From: Sphingomonas sp. TZW2008
Lineage (GTDB): Bacteria; Pseudomonadota; Alphaproteobacteria; Sphingomonadales; Sphingomonadaceae
DNA length: 64,000 nucleotides
Direction: 5' to 3'
NCBI RefSeq assembly: GCF_002117915.1
Contig: NZ_BDJB01000008.1
Coordinates: 1 to 64,000, forward strand
The position numbers and the translations under genes are program-made. This document shows, one piece after another, positions 47,412-53,877 of the stretch (its first letter is position 1; each line of letters begins with the position of its first letter). Under the pieces are notes generated by a model, which was given only the letters and a program-made list of their open reading frames with translations, made no database searches and was not told where the DNA came from.

Positions 47412-47981
47412 TTAATAGCGCCGCACCTCCAGATCCTGGCCATAGGTTGGCGGCGGATCGGAAACCAGCGGGTCAGCAGGGCTTTCGGGCGGTTCTGCCA
47501 CGAAAGGCGGGGTCGTCGGTGTTGGCGCGCTTTCCACCGCGCGTAAGGCATCGGCCTCGATCTTCCGGCTCATCTCTGCGGACGCCCGCGCCAGTGCTGC
47601 GTCGCGTTCTCGATCCTCTCGCGCCCAACGAGCTTCGAGCTTCTCCATATCGTCGAGCCAACCATCTTTCGAATCTGCGGTAGAAAGCTGCTCAACCTCG
47701 TTGCTCGCACCATAGACTGGTCCTGCCCAAGTTGCCCTTGCCACGTCCACATCGTGCAGCTGCGGGACGATAGAGCCGGAAGAATCATAACTGTTGCGCA
47801 ACGTCGCTACTCGATCGCTCGTTTGAGCAACTGGGCTGATCTGGCCGATAAGGTATTCAGCGATAAGCGCCCCGATCAGTATGCTGCCGAGCAGCCCGCC
47901 GGCGGTATACGGCAAGATCTTCTTAACCTGCGACCATCTACGACGACGCTTTCGGCTCAAGTGAGCGCCCCTCTTCTCCAT
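47412..47981 (-). CDS. Single-pass membrane protein, function unknown
   Basis: 189 residues from the ATG giving MEKRGAHLSRKRRRR (a TTG one codon upstream is possible). A basic N-terminus precedes one transmembrane helix (about 24-46, TAGGLLGSILIGALIAEYLIG). The rest is periplasmic: an acidic helical stretch (about 105-145) then a Pro/Glu-rich tail. The arrangement is like a bitopic envelope protein or pilus accessory. I do not recognise a family. It is separated from the MarR gene by about 80 bases. Confidence 0.6.
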   Translation of the reverse strand: MEKRGAHLSRKRRRRWSQVKKILPYTAGGLLGSILIGALIAEYLIGQISPVAQTSDRVATLRNSYDSSGSIVPQLHDVDVARATWAGPVYGASNEVEQLSTADSKDGWLDDMEKLEARWAREDRERDAALARASAEMSRKIEADALRAVESAPTPTTPPFVAEPPESPADPLVSDPPPTYGQDLEVRRY

Positions 47982-48061
47982 CAAAGGGTCGTACGCCTAC
48001 GCCGGCTCGATGACGAGACCAACCGGCAAAGTCGTTGTTGTTCTGCCTGTGGTGTTCAGCC

Positions 48062-48556
48062 TCACTTACAGCTCTGGACCTTCGAAAACTGCTGGCGGCC
48101 CTCGTCGCCGATCAGGTGCTGCAGGACCGTCCAAAAGCCTCTGACAGCATCGCCGCCGGAAGCGGCATATGCCTGCGCCATGTTGTCATGCAGCTCGGCA
48201 AAAAGCTGACGCTCTAAAGCCGCGCCGCTGTCGGTTAGGTGCACAAGACGTTGGCGGCGATCAACACGACCTTGCTGCAATTCGATGAGCCCGCGTTCGA
48301 TCAGGTCGTGAGTGACGCGTTTCAACGACTGCTTCGTGATCGCCAGGATTGATTGTAGGCCTGAGATAGGAGAACCCGGCTTGCGCTGCACAAAGTACAG
48401 GACGCGATGATGTGCGCGACCGAGGCCCAACTCAGCGAGCTTCTCGTCTGCGCGCTTCAAGTGGCGGGTGTTGGCGAAGAAAAGCAGGTCCATTCCACCC
48501 CGTATCGCGTCTTCGCGAAGGAAAAGGTCGGGTGAAGGAACCAGGATACTAGTCAT
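48062..48556 (-). CDS. MarR family transcriptional regulator
   Basis: 164 residues from the ATG giving MTSILVPSPD. The winged helix is seen in GLGRAHHRVLYFVQRKPGSPISGLQSILAITKQSLKRVTHDLIERGLI (parts only), with the wing QQGRVDRRQRLVHLTDSG. Long N- and C-terminal helices serve dimerisation. MarR proteins usually repress a neighbouring gene and respond to small aromatic or oxidative signals. A dyad GTGACG-ATAA-CGTCAC stands about 80 bases upstream, which suits autoregulation. It is probable cargo of the element. Confidence 0.85.
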   Translation of the reverse strand: MTSILVPSPDLFLREDAIRGGMDLLFFANTRHLKRADEKLAELGLGRAHHRVLYFVQRKPGSPISGLQSILAITKQSLKRVTHDLIERGLIELQQGRVDRRQRLVHLTDSGAALERQLFAELHDNMAQAYAASGGDAVRGFWTVLQHLIGDEGRQQFSKVQSCK

Positions 48557-48633
48557 GCTGACCCCCTGCCGCTTCACGTCGGGAAACACCAGCACAGTGC
48601 ACGTTCATGACAGGATGTGCGAGATTACCGCGC

Positions 48634-48649
48634 GTGACGATAACGTCAC
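48634..48649. promoter_or_regulatory. Dyad upstream of marR, candidate operator
   Basis: GTGACG-ATAA-CGTCAC, six-bp perfect arms with a four-base spacer, centred about 85 bases before the MarR start. The size suits a MarR dimer site; assignment is by position only. Confidence 0.4.
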
Positions 48650-48659
48650 CTTAGGCACG

Positions 48660-49101
48660 CTATGACGCGCACGTACGCGATAGCGAGGGAAACTCCGCTA
48701 ACCGCGGGGGCGTGCGTTCACCCTTGGCGGGGTTCAGGATGCGCTCGCGAGGTGAGATGTCGCGCGGGCGAACTGCTCAAGGAATAGGCGTGAGCGACTG
48801 CGCCAAACGTGACGGGCATTAACCAGCACAAGGTTACGTCACACGCTGCGACGCAACCACTTTCGCCTTTGCCTCAGGGCAAGTTCCCGCAGTCGTCCCT
48901 ATGTTCAGCATAGACCTTCCAGCGCCATCAAGCCGAACGGGAGCTTACTGCTGCTGCTGTCGGTTCAGCCGACCCCGCTGGGAGGGGGCGCCGCGATTCA
49001 GCCGCTGCGAGCCAACTACGTGTAGCGATAGCGCTACAACTGAGCCGCCCCGAGAATCGGGAATGGTCGCGACAGCCTCAAGCGGCCCAAATGTTTTTTA
49101 A
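48660..49101. other. Gene-poor stretch with short dyads
   Basis: No convincing coding region. It contains TGTAGCG-ATAG-CGCTACA at 49021-49038 (seven-bp arms). Small open readings, including a Cys-rich one at 48901-49101, show no family features. Confidence 0.4.
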
Positions 49102-49126
49102 CTGTGATGCGGTACGATCATCACAG
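49102..49126 (+). promoter_or_regulatory. Inverted repeat next to the ribosome site of the 49138 gene
   Basis: CTGTGATG and CATCACAG, perfect eight-bp arms with a nine-base spacer. The right arm runs into AGGAGG (49125-49130), the ribosome site of the next gene. As RNA it could hide the site; as DNA it could be an operator. Confidence 0.45.
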
Positions 49127-49137
49127 GAGGCACGAGG

Positions 49138-49413
49138 ATGGGAATCAAAGGGGTGACTATACTGAGCCGACTCGCATCCTTTATAGCACTATCGGTTCCT
49201 ACGGCTCTGTGGGCTGTAAGTAGAACCGGCATAAACGTTTCAGAACTACCGTACGCATGGCTGTTGTTCGCCGCCATTCAAGTTTGGGGGCTGAGCCTCT
49301 TAATGACGCTCTTTCTCAATCGTCGTATGCACAAGAGCAAACTATGCTTTCCAGCGCCTTCAAGACACTCGTCTGAAGCCGATGGTCCGCGGACTGCCCA
49401 CTTTTCGGTATGA
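49138..49413 (+). CDS. Small two-helix membrane protein, unknown
   Basis: 91 residues, with a strong AGGAGG ribosome site eight bases upstream. Two hydrophobic helices are visible (about 7-26 and 39-60), joined by a short polar loop, with a basic and polar C-terminal tail. Base composition is less GC-rich than the chromosome. No family is recognised. It stands 58 bases upstream of the Flp pilin gene, so the two may be cotranscribed. Confidence 0.55.
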   Translation: MGIKGVTILSRLASFIALSVPTALWAVSRTGINVSELPYAWLLFAAIQVWGLSLLMTLFLNRRMHKSKLCFPAPSRHSSEADGPRTAHFSV

Positions 49414-49471
49414 CCAGCGAACGCCGCGTTAACTCCGTGGCCCTACCCCAGTCGCCTGACTGGAGAATGGT

Positions 49472-49642
49472 ATGATACGGACGTTCATCAAGCTGGCGCG
49501 CAATGTGCGAGGCGCTACTGCCATCGAATATGGCCTCATCGCCGCTCTAATCGCTGTTGCCGCTATTGCCTCTATGGGGAACCTTGGCAATCAGCTGAAG
49601 AAGACATTCACCAACGTCAGCACCAATATGAAGGCGACCTAA
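49472..49642 (+). CDS. Flp/Fap-type pilin
   Basis: 56 residues, MIRTFIKLARNVRGATAIEY and onward. It has the class IVb pilin layout: a basic leader, then the Gly-Ala processing region with the conserved Glu-Tyr (ATAIEYGLIAALIAVAAIA), then a short C-terminal tail. GGAG stands eight bases upstream. Prepilin peptidase TadV/CpaA would cut before Ala or Thr after the Gly, and the hydrophobic helix packs into the pilus. It is an orphan: no tad genes lie in the element, while TadG/TadE genes are near the left end of the window. Confidence 0.85.
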   Translation: MIRTFIKLARNVRGATAIEYGLIAALIAVAAIASMGNLGNQLKKTFTNVSTNMKAT

Positions 49643-49731
49643 AGTCGCTCAGGCGCTGAGCCGCGCGACCCAGCGATTTAACTCGGGCCCGACGGTGGGC
49701 TGGGCACGTTTATCCCGAAAGGGGATGAACG

Positions 49732-49926
49732 ATGTCCGATACTGCTTTCGAATGCCGCGCCCGCGCAGCAGCCCTCCGCACTTCGCATGGCGACAGCCCG
49801 CTAGTGAATGTCCGCGATCGCTACGAACTAGCCGCGCAGAAATGGGACGCCATGGCAGTCCAGGCAGAGCGGACGGCGAAAAGTCGCGAGGCTAGGCAGG
49901 CCGTCGCAGCCGAAGAAACGCACTGA
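49732..49926 (+). CDS. Small helical protein, unknown
   Basis: 64 residues, MSDTAFECRARAAALRTSHG at the start, preceded by AAAGGGG. It is predicted to be helical and Ala/Arg/Glu-rich with RYELAAQKWDAMAVQAERTA. Similar short proteins of this pattern appear to recur in sphingomonads. No domain is known. It lies 90 bases downstream of the Flp pilin gene. Confidence 0.55.
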   Translation: MSDTAFECRARAAALRTSHGDSPLVNVRDRYELAAQKWDAMAVQAERTAKSREARQAVAAEETH

Positions 49927-50088
49927 TCTAAATTCAACACCGGGACCGACTTCGCGAGGAGCGCGTATATTACGCGGCTCCCAAGCCTTTGCGTCTTCTC
50001 CCCGCCCCATCTAGCCGTGTTGAGCGGGGCGTTGGCCAAGATTCGGCTAGTTCGGGGCTAGAACCTCCTAGATTGATTGAGCCGCCCG

Positions 50089-50268
50089 ATGACCTTTCCT
50101 GATGCGCAGCGCCGCCGGCGCCCGACCGCAAGCGAATTAGAAGCGGTGGGCACTACCTTGGCCCGTTCTTTCCCGACGAAGCCGGTGCGCGATTTTGACC
50201 AGCTGCTCGGTGCGCTTGATCTGATCGAAGGTACGCCGGCGCTGTCGACAGACGCGGCCAACCCGTGA
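50089..50268 (+). CDS. Small protein, unknown
   Basis: 59 residues from ATG (MTFPDAQRRRRPTASELEAV); a TTG four codons upstream is possible. Basic N-terminus, then an amphipathic helical part (DFDQLLGALDLIEG). It could be a small regulatory protein. Support is limited to a sensible reading and composition; an opposite-strand reading of similar length exists. Confidence 0.35.
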   Translation: MTFPDAQRRRRPTASELEAVGTTLARSFPTKPVRDFDQLLGALDLIEGTPALSTDAANP

Positions 50269-50301
50269 TCGTGTTATCCCGCGTTAGTATTGAAGTTCCA
50301 C

Positions 50302-50499
50302 ATGGAACTGCCACGCGGGCAAATCGCTTGGAGCAGCCTAGCCTACGGGGGATTTATGCTGCTGTTTCTGCTGTGCATCTTCGTCGTCGCGGTCCCGCTG
50401 TTCCTTTCCGCGCCGGCACTTCGGGTGCTGCTTGAACTCCTGCTCTATGGCAACGGAAATAGGGCGGCGATCCGCTGCAGCCGGCAGGCGAGCGAGTAG
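50302..50499 (+). CDS. Small single-pass membrane protein, unknown
   Basis: 65 residues from ATG (MELPRGQIAWSSLAYGGF); a TTG four codons upstream is possible. One long hydrophobic segment (about 14-36, FMLLFLLCIFVVAVPLFL) is followed by a second weaker one and a basic tail. No family is recognised. Confidence 0.4.
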   Translation: MELPRGQIAWSSLAYGGFMLLFLLCIFVVAVPLFLSAPALRVLLELLLYGNGNRAAIRCSRQASE

Positions 50500-50540
50500 C
50501 CCTCAACGAGTGCATGCGTGGCCAAGCCCGCTGTTTTTGC

Positions 50541-50738
50541 GCTGTATTATCAGCCCCGACTTCCGTGCCGCGCTCCCTGTTTCCGCCCTGTATTAACAGG
50601 GGCGGCTCAGCGCCTCGTCGTGTGCCGCTACCGCTTTTCCGCGCTTAAAAAAGCGTCGGTCATTTCCCGATAATACGGGAGGAGAACGGGAACGCAGCGG
50701 TGGCGCTGCTCGGCTGTTTCTCGGCTGTATTATCAGCC
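50541..50738. repeat. Array of four short hairpins with TATTAT loops
   Basis: Four dyads in 200 bases. They are GCTG-TATTAT-CAGC (50541-50554), CCCTG-TATTAA-CAGGG (50586-50601), TCCCG-ATAATA-CGGGA (50665-50680, the opposite strand of TATTAT) and GGCTG-TATTAT-CAGCC (50723-50738). Stems vary but the loop and the flanking G/C are kept. A further hairpin CGCTT-AAAA-AAGCG lies at 50642-50655. No gene is visible here. The array could be a replication or single-strand initiation region, or repeated operators. Confidence 0.65.
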
Positions 50739-50987
50739 AAGCCGAGACCGACCAGCCAACCATCCCGCCAGATCACGTACCGCAGCGGACCGCGCCCCGT
50801 GCTTCCAAGCGTTACGATTACCTACCGGCGCGCCGCTTCCTCGCCCGCCGTGCATGCGGCACCGGCTGCGTCCCTTGATCGCAGGCGATTGGCACGGCTG
50901 ACCCGAGCGGGTTCGAGCTAGGCAGCGCGGCGCGAGACGAAGGCTCTCCGGCTCCGGTTGCATGGGGTTGACCGTCGAATCGTCCAT
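50733..50987 (-). CDS. HGGxSTG-type small protein
   Basis: 84 residues. It has the pattern RCLARTRSGQPCQSPA, then SRCRMHGGRGSGAPVGNRNA and KHG. This is the signature of the small HGGxSTG family, widely found in prophages and mobile elements next to terminase-like or replication genes. The Cys and His residues could bind zinc. It overlaps the preceding gene (50818-51534) by 170 bases in a different frame; both readings show family features. Its stop lies inside the last hairpin of the array. Function is unknown. Confidence 0.75.
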   Translation of the reverse strand: MDDSTVNPMQPEPESLRLAPRCLARTRSGQPCQSPAIKGRSRCRMHGGRGSGAPVGNRNAWKHGARSAAVRDLAGWLAGRSRLG

Positions 50988-51534
50988 TGCCGAAGCCCCC
51001 GTGCATGTTCTCGATAAAGACCGCCTGACCCTCCGGGCCTACGTGGATATGCCGAACTGTCTGTTCACGAGGCTGGTGCATGCGAGCCAGCGTCTCAACC
51101 GTCGCACGAACCTGCCCCTGAGCCTTCATCGCCAACCGCATGTAGCGATCAGCAGCGTCGGGGTATTGCGCCATGTTCAGAGCTGCCCGGCGCATCATCT
51201 GGGTGAAGGTTGCGTCCAGCGTCAGCGCCTCGGCAGCGAGCGTGCGGCTCAGCAGGGAGAGATCACCGCCCGCTACTGCATCGCAGGCGTCTCGCATCAC
51301 TTCGACCGCATCACCTAATGCGCCTCGCGTACCACCAAAGAGATCGGAGGACGCATTCACGCCCGCAACCGCATGGCGCGTGTCTGGTACAATCTCGGAC
51401 CGTGCCAGCGAATAGCCGTCGCTCTTGCCTGGGATGCCGTTGAGGTTGAGTGAAATTGGTTGCCGTTCAGCGGTCACTGTGTCCTCACTCGATAATCGTT
51501 GGTCGGAGCCGTCCGACGTTCTGGTGTCAGACAT
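50818..51534 (-). CDS. Phage-type protein of unknown function
   Basis: 238 residues. The middle part (about 65-160) is helical, with MRDACDAVAGGDLSLLSRTL, LDATFTQMMRRAA, and MKAQGQVRATVETLARMHQP; VRHIHVGPEGQAVFIEN follows. I recall this last motif from proteins next to HGGxSTG genes in sphingomonad elements. The tail after about residue 182 overlaps the HGGxSTG gene out of frame and is Pro/Ser-rich. The start ATG shares a base with the stop of the initiator-like gene (TGATG), so it is translationally coupled. Confidence 0.7.
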   Translation of the reverse strand: MSDTRTSDGSDQRLSSEDTVTAERQPISLNLNGIPGKSDGYSLARSEIVPDTRHAVAGVNASSDLFGGTRGALGDAVEVMRDACDAVAGGDLSLLSRTLAAEALTLDATFTQMMRRAALNMAQYPDAADRYMRLAMKAQGQVRATVETLARMHQPREQTVRHIHVGPEGQAVFIENMHGGFGNGRFDGQPHATGAGEPSSRAALPSSNPLGSAVPIACDQGTQPVPHARRARKRRAGR

Positions 51535-52451
51535 CAGGCAGCGTCCCGTTCATCCATCATGCGAAAGAATAGCCGCAGGCTTACATCGTACTTCTCGGAC
51601 AACGACGATCCGCCGCGGAACCTCGAGACGACGCTTTCCGGGATGCCCGTCGCCTTCGACAGCGCCTTAGCACCTCCATACCCGGCCGCCTTCAGGTGCT
51701 TCTTCAACCGTCCGCGGAGATGGTTCAGCGCGACAGCCGATTGCGCGCCGCCCGCACTTGAGGGGTATTCAGAGGGGGTGCCAGATCGCTCAGAAGGCGC
51801 AGGGCTAGTGGTATAGCTATATGTGTGTTGGAATCCCGAACGATGCCCATCGACAGCAATCAGCCGTTTTTGCGCGATCGGCGTATTGGAATCCCGAACG
51901 ATGGGGGGGGGCTCAACCGCGCAATTGCGGGGGAGCGTATTGGAATCCGACACGCTAACGGGGGGGAGCGTATTGGAATCCTCACCTCTGTTTTTTTGCG
52001 TGGCGTACCGCGCAAGAGCCTGTCGCCCGATCATGGCGCGCTTCGCGGGCTTGTTTCCGCGCACGACGGCGGTTCGATAATCGAACGTCGCTGACGAACC
52101 GGGCGCCTGCTCCCAGGTAATCCGAAAGCATCGGGCCTTCGACTGCCCGTTACCGCTGCTCGCGAAGATGCCATCTGCCGTCACGTCGATGAAGCCGAGA
52201 TCCATCAACTCGGCCATGGCCGCTGACGCCGCGGTCATATCGGACAGGCCAAGGCGTGCCGCTGCATCCCGTACAGACAGGTATAGCTCGCCGTTGTTGC
52301 GGGTGTTGTAGAGCATGGCAAACTCGACCAGCAGCGCGCGCGCCGTGCAGGATAGCGCCCGGTAGGCAGCCGATTGCAGAATGTCGTGATCGAGCCGGGC
52401 GAAGCGCGTCCGCCGCGGTGCATCCCCCCGATGGTGCGTGTCCTTACCCAT
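51534..52451 (-). CDS. Replication-initiator-like protein with winged helix and C-terminal HTH
   Basis: 305 residues from the ATG giving MGKDTHHRGDAPRR. The N-terminal half has a winged-helix pattern (FARLDHDILQSAAYRALS, then LSVRDAAARLGLSDMTAASA). A variable linker (about 165-240) follows. The C-terminal domain (AAGYGGAKALSKATGIPESV) is a lambda-repressor-like helix-turn-helix. This layout resembles phage O-type or plasmid initiators. The linker DNA contains four iteron-like repeats and two long G-tracts, as lambda ori lies inside gene O. Seven or eight bases of overlap with the upstream gene suggest coupling. The initiator role is inferred. Confidence 0.6.
   Translation of the reverse strand: MGKDTHHRGDAPRRTRFARLDHDILQSAAYRALSCTARALLVEFAMLYNTRNNGELYLSVRDAAARLGLSDMTAASAAMAELMDLGFIDVTADGIFASSGNGQSKARCFRITWEQAPGSSATFDYRTAVVRGNKPAKRAMIGRQALARYATQKNRGEDSNTLPPVSVSDSNTLPRNCAVEPPPIVRDSNTPIAQKRLIAVDGHRSGFQHTYSYTTSPAPSERSGTPSEYPSSAGGAQSAVALNHLRGRLKKHLKAAGYGGAKALSKATGIPESVVSRFRGGSSLSEKYDVSLRLFFRMMDERDAA
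51825..51981. repeat. Four iteron-like repeats of TTGGAATCC inside the initiator-like gene
   Basis: Copies begin at about 51825, 51881, 51935 and 51968, with core (GT/GCGTA)TTGGAATCC. Copies 1 and 2 share 18 identical bases (TTGGAATCCCGAACGATG). Copies 3 and 4 share 20 (GGGGGAGCGTATTGGAATCC). Copy 1 is read in a different frame (GFQHT) from copies 2-4 (DSNT), so the DNA is conserved rather than the peptide. Spacing is 58, 54 and 33 bases. Confidence 0.7.
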
Positions 52452-52701
52452 GTTTGAAGTCCCCGCCGCCGATCTGCTCAACGGCACAGCCAAACCGATC
52501 GGCAAGCTGGTGCGCGTACGTCGCGGCCTGCACGGCACAGTCGAACAACTGGCGGTGCGCGATGCGCGCGCCGGTTCGTCCCATGCCGTTCGTTGCAAGG
52601 TAAACCTCGCGCCCTTCGCCCGTCACGATGACGAGGCGATAGGACGCCAGGCGGATGATAGTCGCGGTTGCGCGGCAGCGCTTAGAAAGAGCCATGGCCA
52701 T
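52444..52701 (-). CDS. Small protein upstream of the initiator-like gene, unknown
   Basis: 85 residues from the ATG giving MAMALSKRCRATATIIRLAS; a start seven codons upstream is possible. It contains YRLVIVTGEGREVYLATNG and QLFDCAVQAATYAHQLADRF, a beta-then-helix pattern. Its end overlaps the initiator start. No family is recognised; it may be a regulator or partner of the initiator. Confidence 0.5.
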   Translation of the reverse strand: MAMALSKRCRATATIIRLASYRLVIVTGEGREVYLATNGMGRTGARIAHRQLFDCAVQAATYAHQLADRFGCAVEQIGGGDFKHG

Positions 52702-52783
52702 TCTTGCGCACCTCTTGAGCATGTAGGAAATACATTGCCGCGCAACTCACGTCAGATCGTGCCGGGGTGTGCGTGAGGCACGA

Positions 52784-53122
52784 TCATGCTTCGCTGCCGG
52801 CATCCTGCCGGGGGGCGTACTGCGGCAGCACCCACACCACGGCCTTTTTGCCGCTCGACGGATTGCGGCGGCGCATCCCGCTATCCACGATGAGCCCTTG
52901 CGCTCTCAGCTCGCTGAAACGGGGCTGGAGCGTCGTGCGCGGCACGCCGGTGAGATCTGCGGCTTCTTCAGGAAGTATACCCTGTGCTTGCCGCTGCTTG
53001 ACGAGATCAAGGGCCATGCGCCGGTATCGCCCGGAGCATTCCTTCATTGCGTCCGCAGCCTCACGTCCGGTTTCGCTGTCCCCCTTGAAACCGGGGCGAT
53101 CGGGGTAGGTCTCGAAATTCAT
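52784..53122 (-). CDS. Winged-helix DNA-binding protein
   Basis: 112 residues. The helix-turn-helix is in PEEAADLTGVPRTTLQPRFS, with ELRAQGLIVDSGMRRRNPSS as recognition helix and wing, and VVWVLP as the last strand. The pattern is common in phage and element control genes. It is coupled to the next gene upstream (ATGA overlap at 53119). A transcription-control role within the element is likely. Confidence 0.72.
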   Translation of the reverse strand: MNFETYPDRPGFKGDSETGREAADAMKECSGRYRRMALDLVKQRQAQGILPEEAADLTGVPRTTLQPRFSELRAQGLIVDSGMRRRNPSSGKKAVVWVLPQYAPRQDAGSEA

Positions 53123-53319
53123 GCGTCGCCTCCATCGGCGAGAGGGGGAAGGCTAGCACGCTCCAGCAGCGTGCCGATCCAGTCGCGCTGCTTGCCAGTC
53201 AGCGGCGTCGGATCCGCTACGCACTGCCCGAGGAACGATCCCGCCTTGCGAGTAAGCGGGCCAGGCCCGTTGAGGAGCGCTAGGGCCGCAACGCGGTGTG
53301 TGTTGAAGGGCTCAGGCAT
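53119..53319 (-). CDS. Small protein, unknown
   Basis: 66 residues, MPEPFNTHRVAALALLNGPG at the start. TRKAGSFLGQCVAD and LTGKQRDWIGTLLERA give a helical pattern that I recall from short mobile-element proteins in sphingomonads. It overlaps both neighbours (eight bases upstream, four downstream), so the whole operon is translationally coupled. No function is known. Confidence 0.6.
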   Translation of the reverse strand: MPEPFNTHRVAALALLNGPGPLTRKAGSFLGQCVADPTPLTGKQRDWIGTLLERASLPPLADGGDA

Positions 53320-53533
53320 GGTCCGCCCCGATCTCGCCCCAGAACGCGGCGCTGATGGTTAGGGCGAGGCGCCCGCGGAGCCCGTAACGGGACGCGAGAA
53401 CTTGCAGGCGAGAGTTGGTCAGGCTATCTGCAATGTCGCTGTTGATAGAAAATACCGGGGTGCCCCGCATGGTCTTGCCGGACCGGCGGGGCGCTTCGTT
53501 TTTAGGCCGAAGCTTCGCCTTTGCTGCTGCCAT
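53312..53533 (-). CDS. Small protein, unknown
   Basis: 73 residues. It has a basic N-terminus (AAAKAKLRPKNEAPRRSG) and a hydrophobic helical C-terminal part (LQVLASRYGLRGRLALTIS). It lies between the AlpA-like gene (six bases) and the next small gene (overlap). No domain is recognised. Coupled position supports it being real. Confidence 0.55.
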   Translation of the reverse strand: MAAAKAKLRPKNEAPRRSGKTMRGTPVFSINSDIADSLTNSRLQVLASRYGLRGRLALTISAAFWGEIGADHA

Positions 53534-53539
53534 TGCGGA

Positions 53540-53752
53540 TCACCCCACCGCCAATTCAGAGGTGGATTGGAACCGCCGCTGCGAAGCGATCCAAGCCCGA
53601 TAGTCCCCTAGGCGATAACGCACGGAGAAGCCGTCACGGATGAAAGGGGGGCCCTCGCCCGCCAGCCGCTCCTTCTCCACCTTGCTACGCGAACACTGGC
53701 GAAGGTCAGCAAGTTGCTCGGAAGTCAGCAGCCTATCGTCGTCGTCTGCCAT
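53540..53752 (-). CDS. AlpA/excisionase-like helix-turn-helix protein
   Basis: 70 residues. The MerR-like single-domain helix-turn-helix is seen in LLTSEQLADLRQCSRSKVEK and the wing PPFIRDGFSVRYRLGDYRAWI. This matches the AlpA/HTH_17 group used as excisionases or as activators of integrase genes in P4-like elements. It is the first gene of the leftward operon 50733-53752. The promoter should lie in 53753-53877. Confidence 0.8.
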   Translation of the reverse strand: MADDDDRLLTSEQLADLRQCSRSKVEKERLAGEGPPFIRDGFSVRYRLGDYRAWIASQRRFQSTSELAVG

Positions 53753-53877
53753 CTGGTGGCTCCGCTTTTATGCGCCGCACCATTGCAGCGCGCGGATACC
53801 CATTGAGAGCAAAAGAAATGCAGTGACCATACGGCGCAAAATGACGTTTCAATTCGTTCGCGCTGCAATTACTCGGT

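Noticed and set aside
48901..49101. Cys-rich 66-codon open frame within the element
   Set aside because: No ribosome site, low-complexity cysteines from GCTGCTGCT repeats, and no family features.
50058..50261. Minus-strand 67-codon frame opposite the small gene at 50089
   Set aside because: Composition is typical of a shadow frame, and the plus-strand product looks more protein-like; neither is strong.
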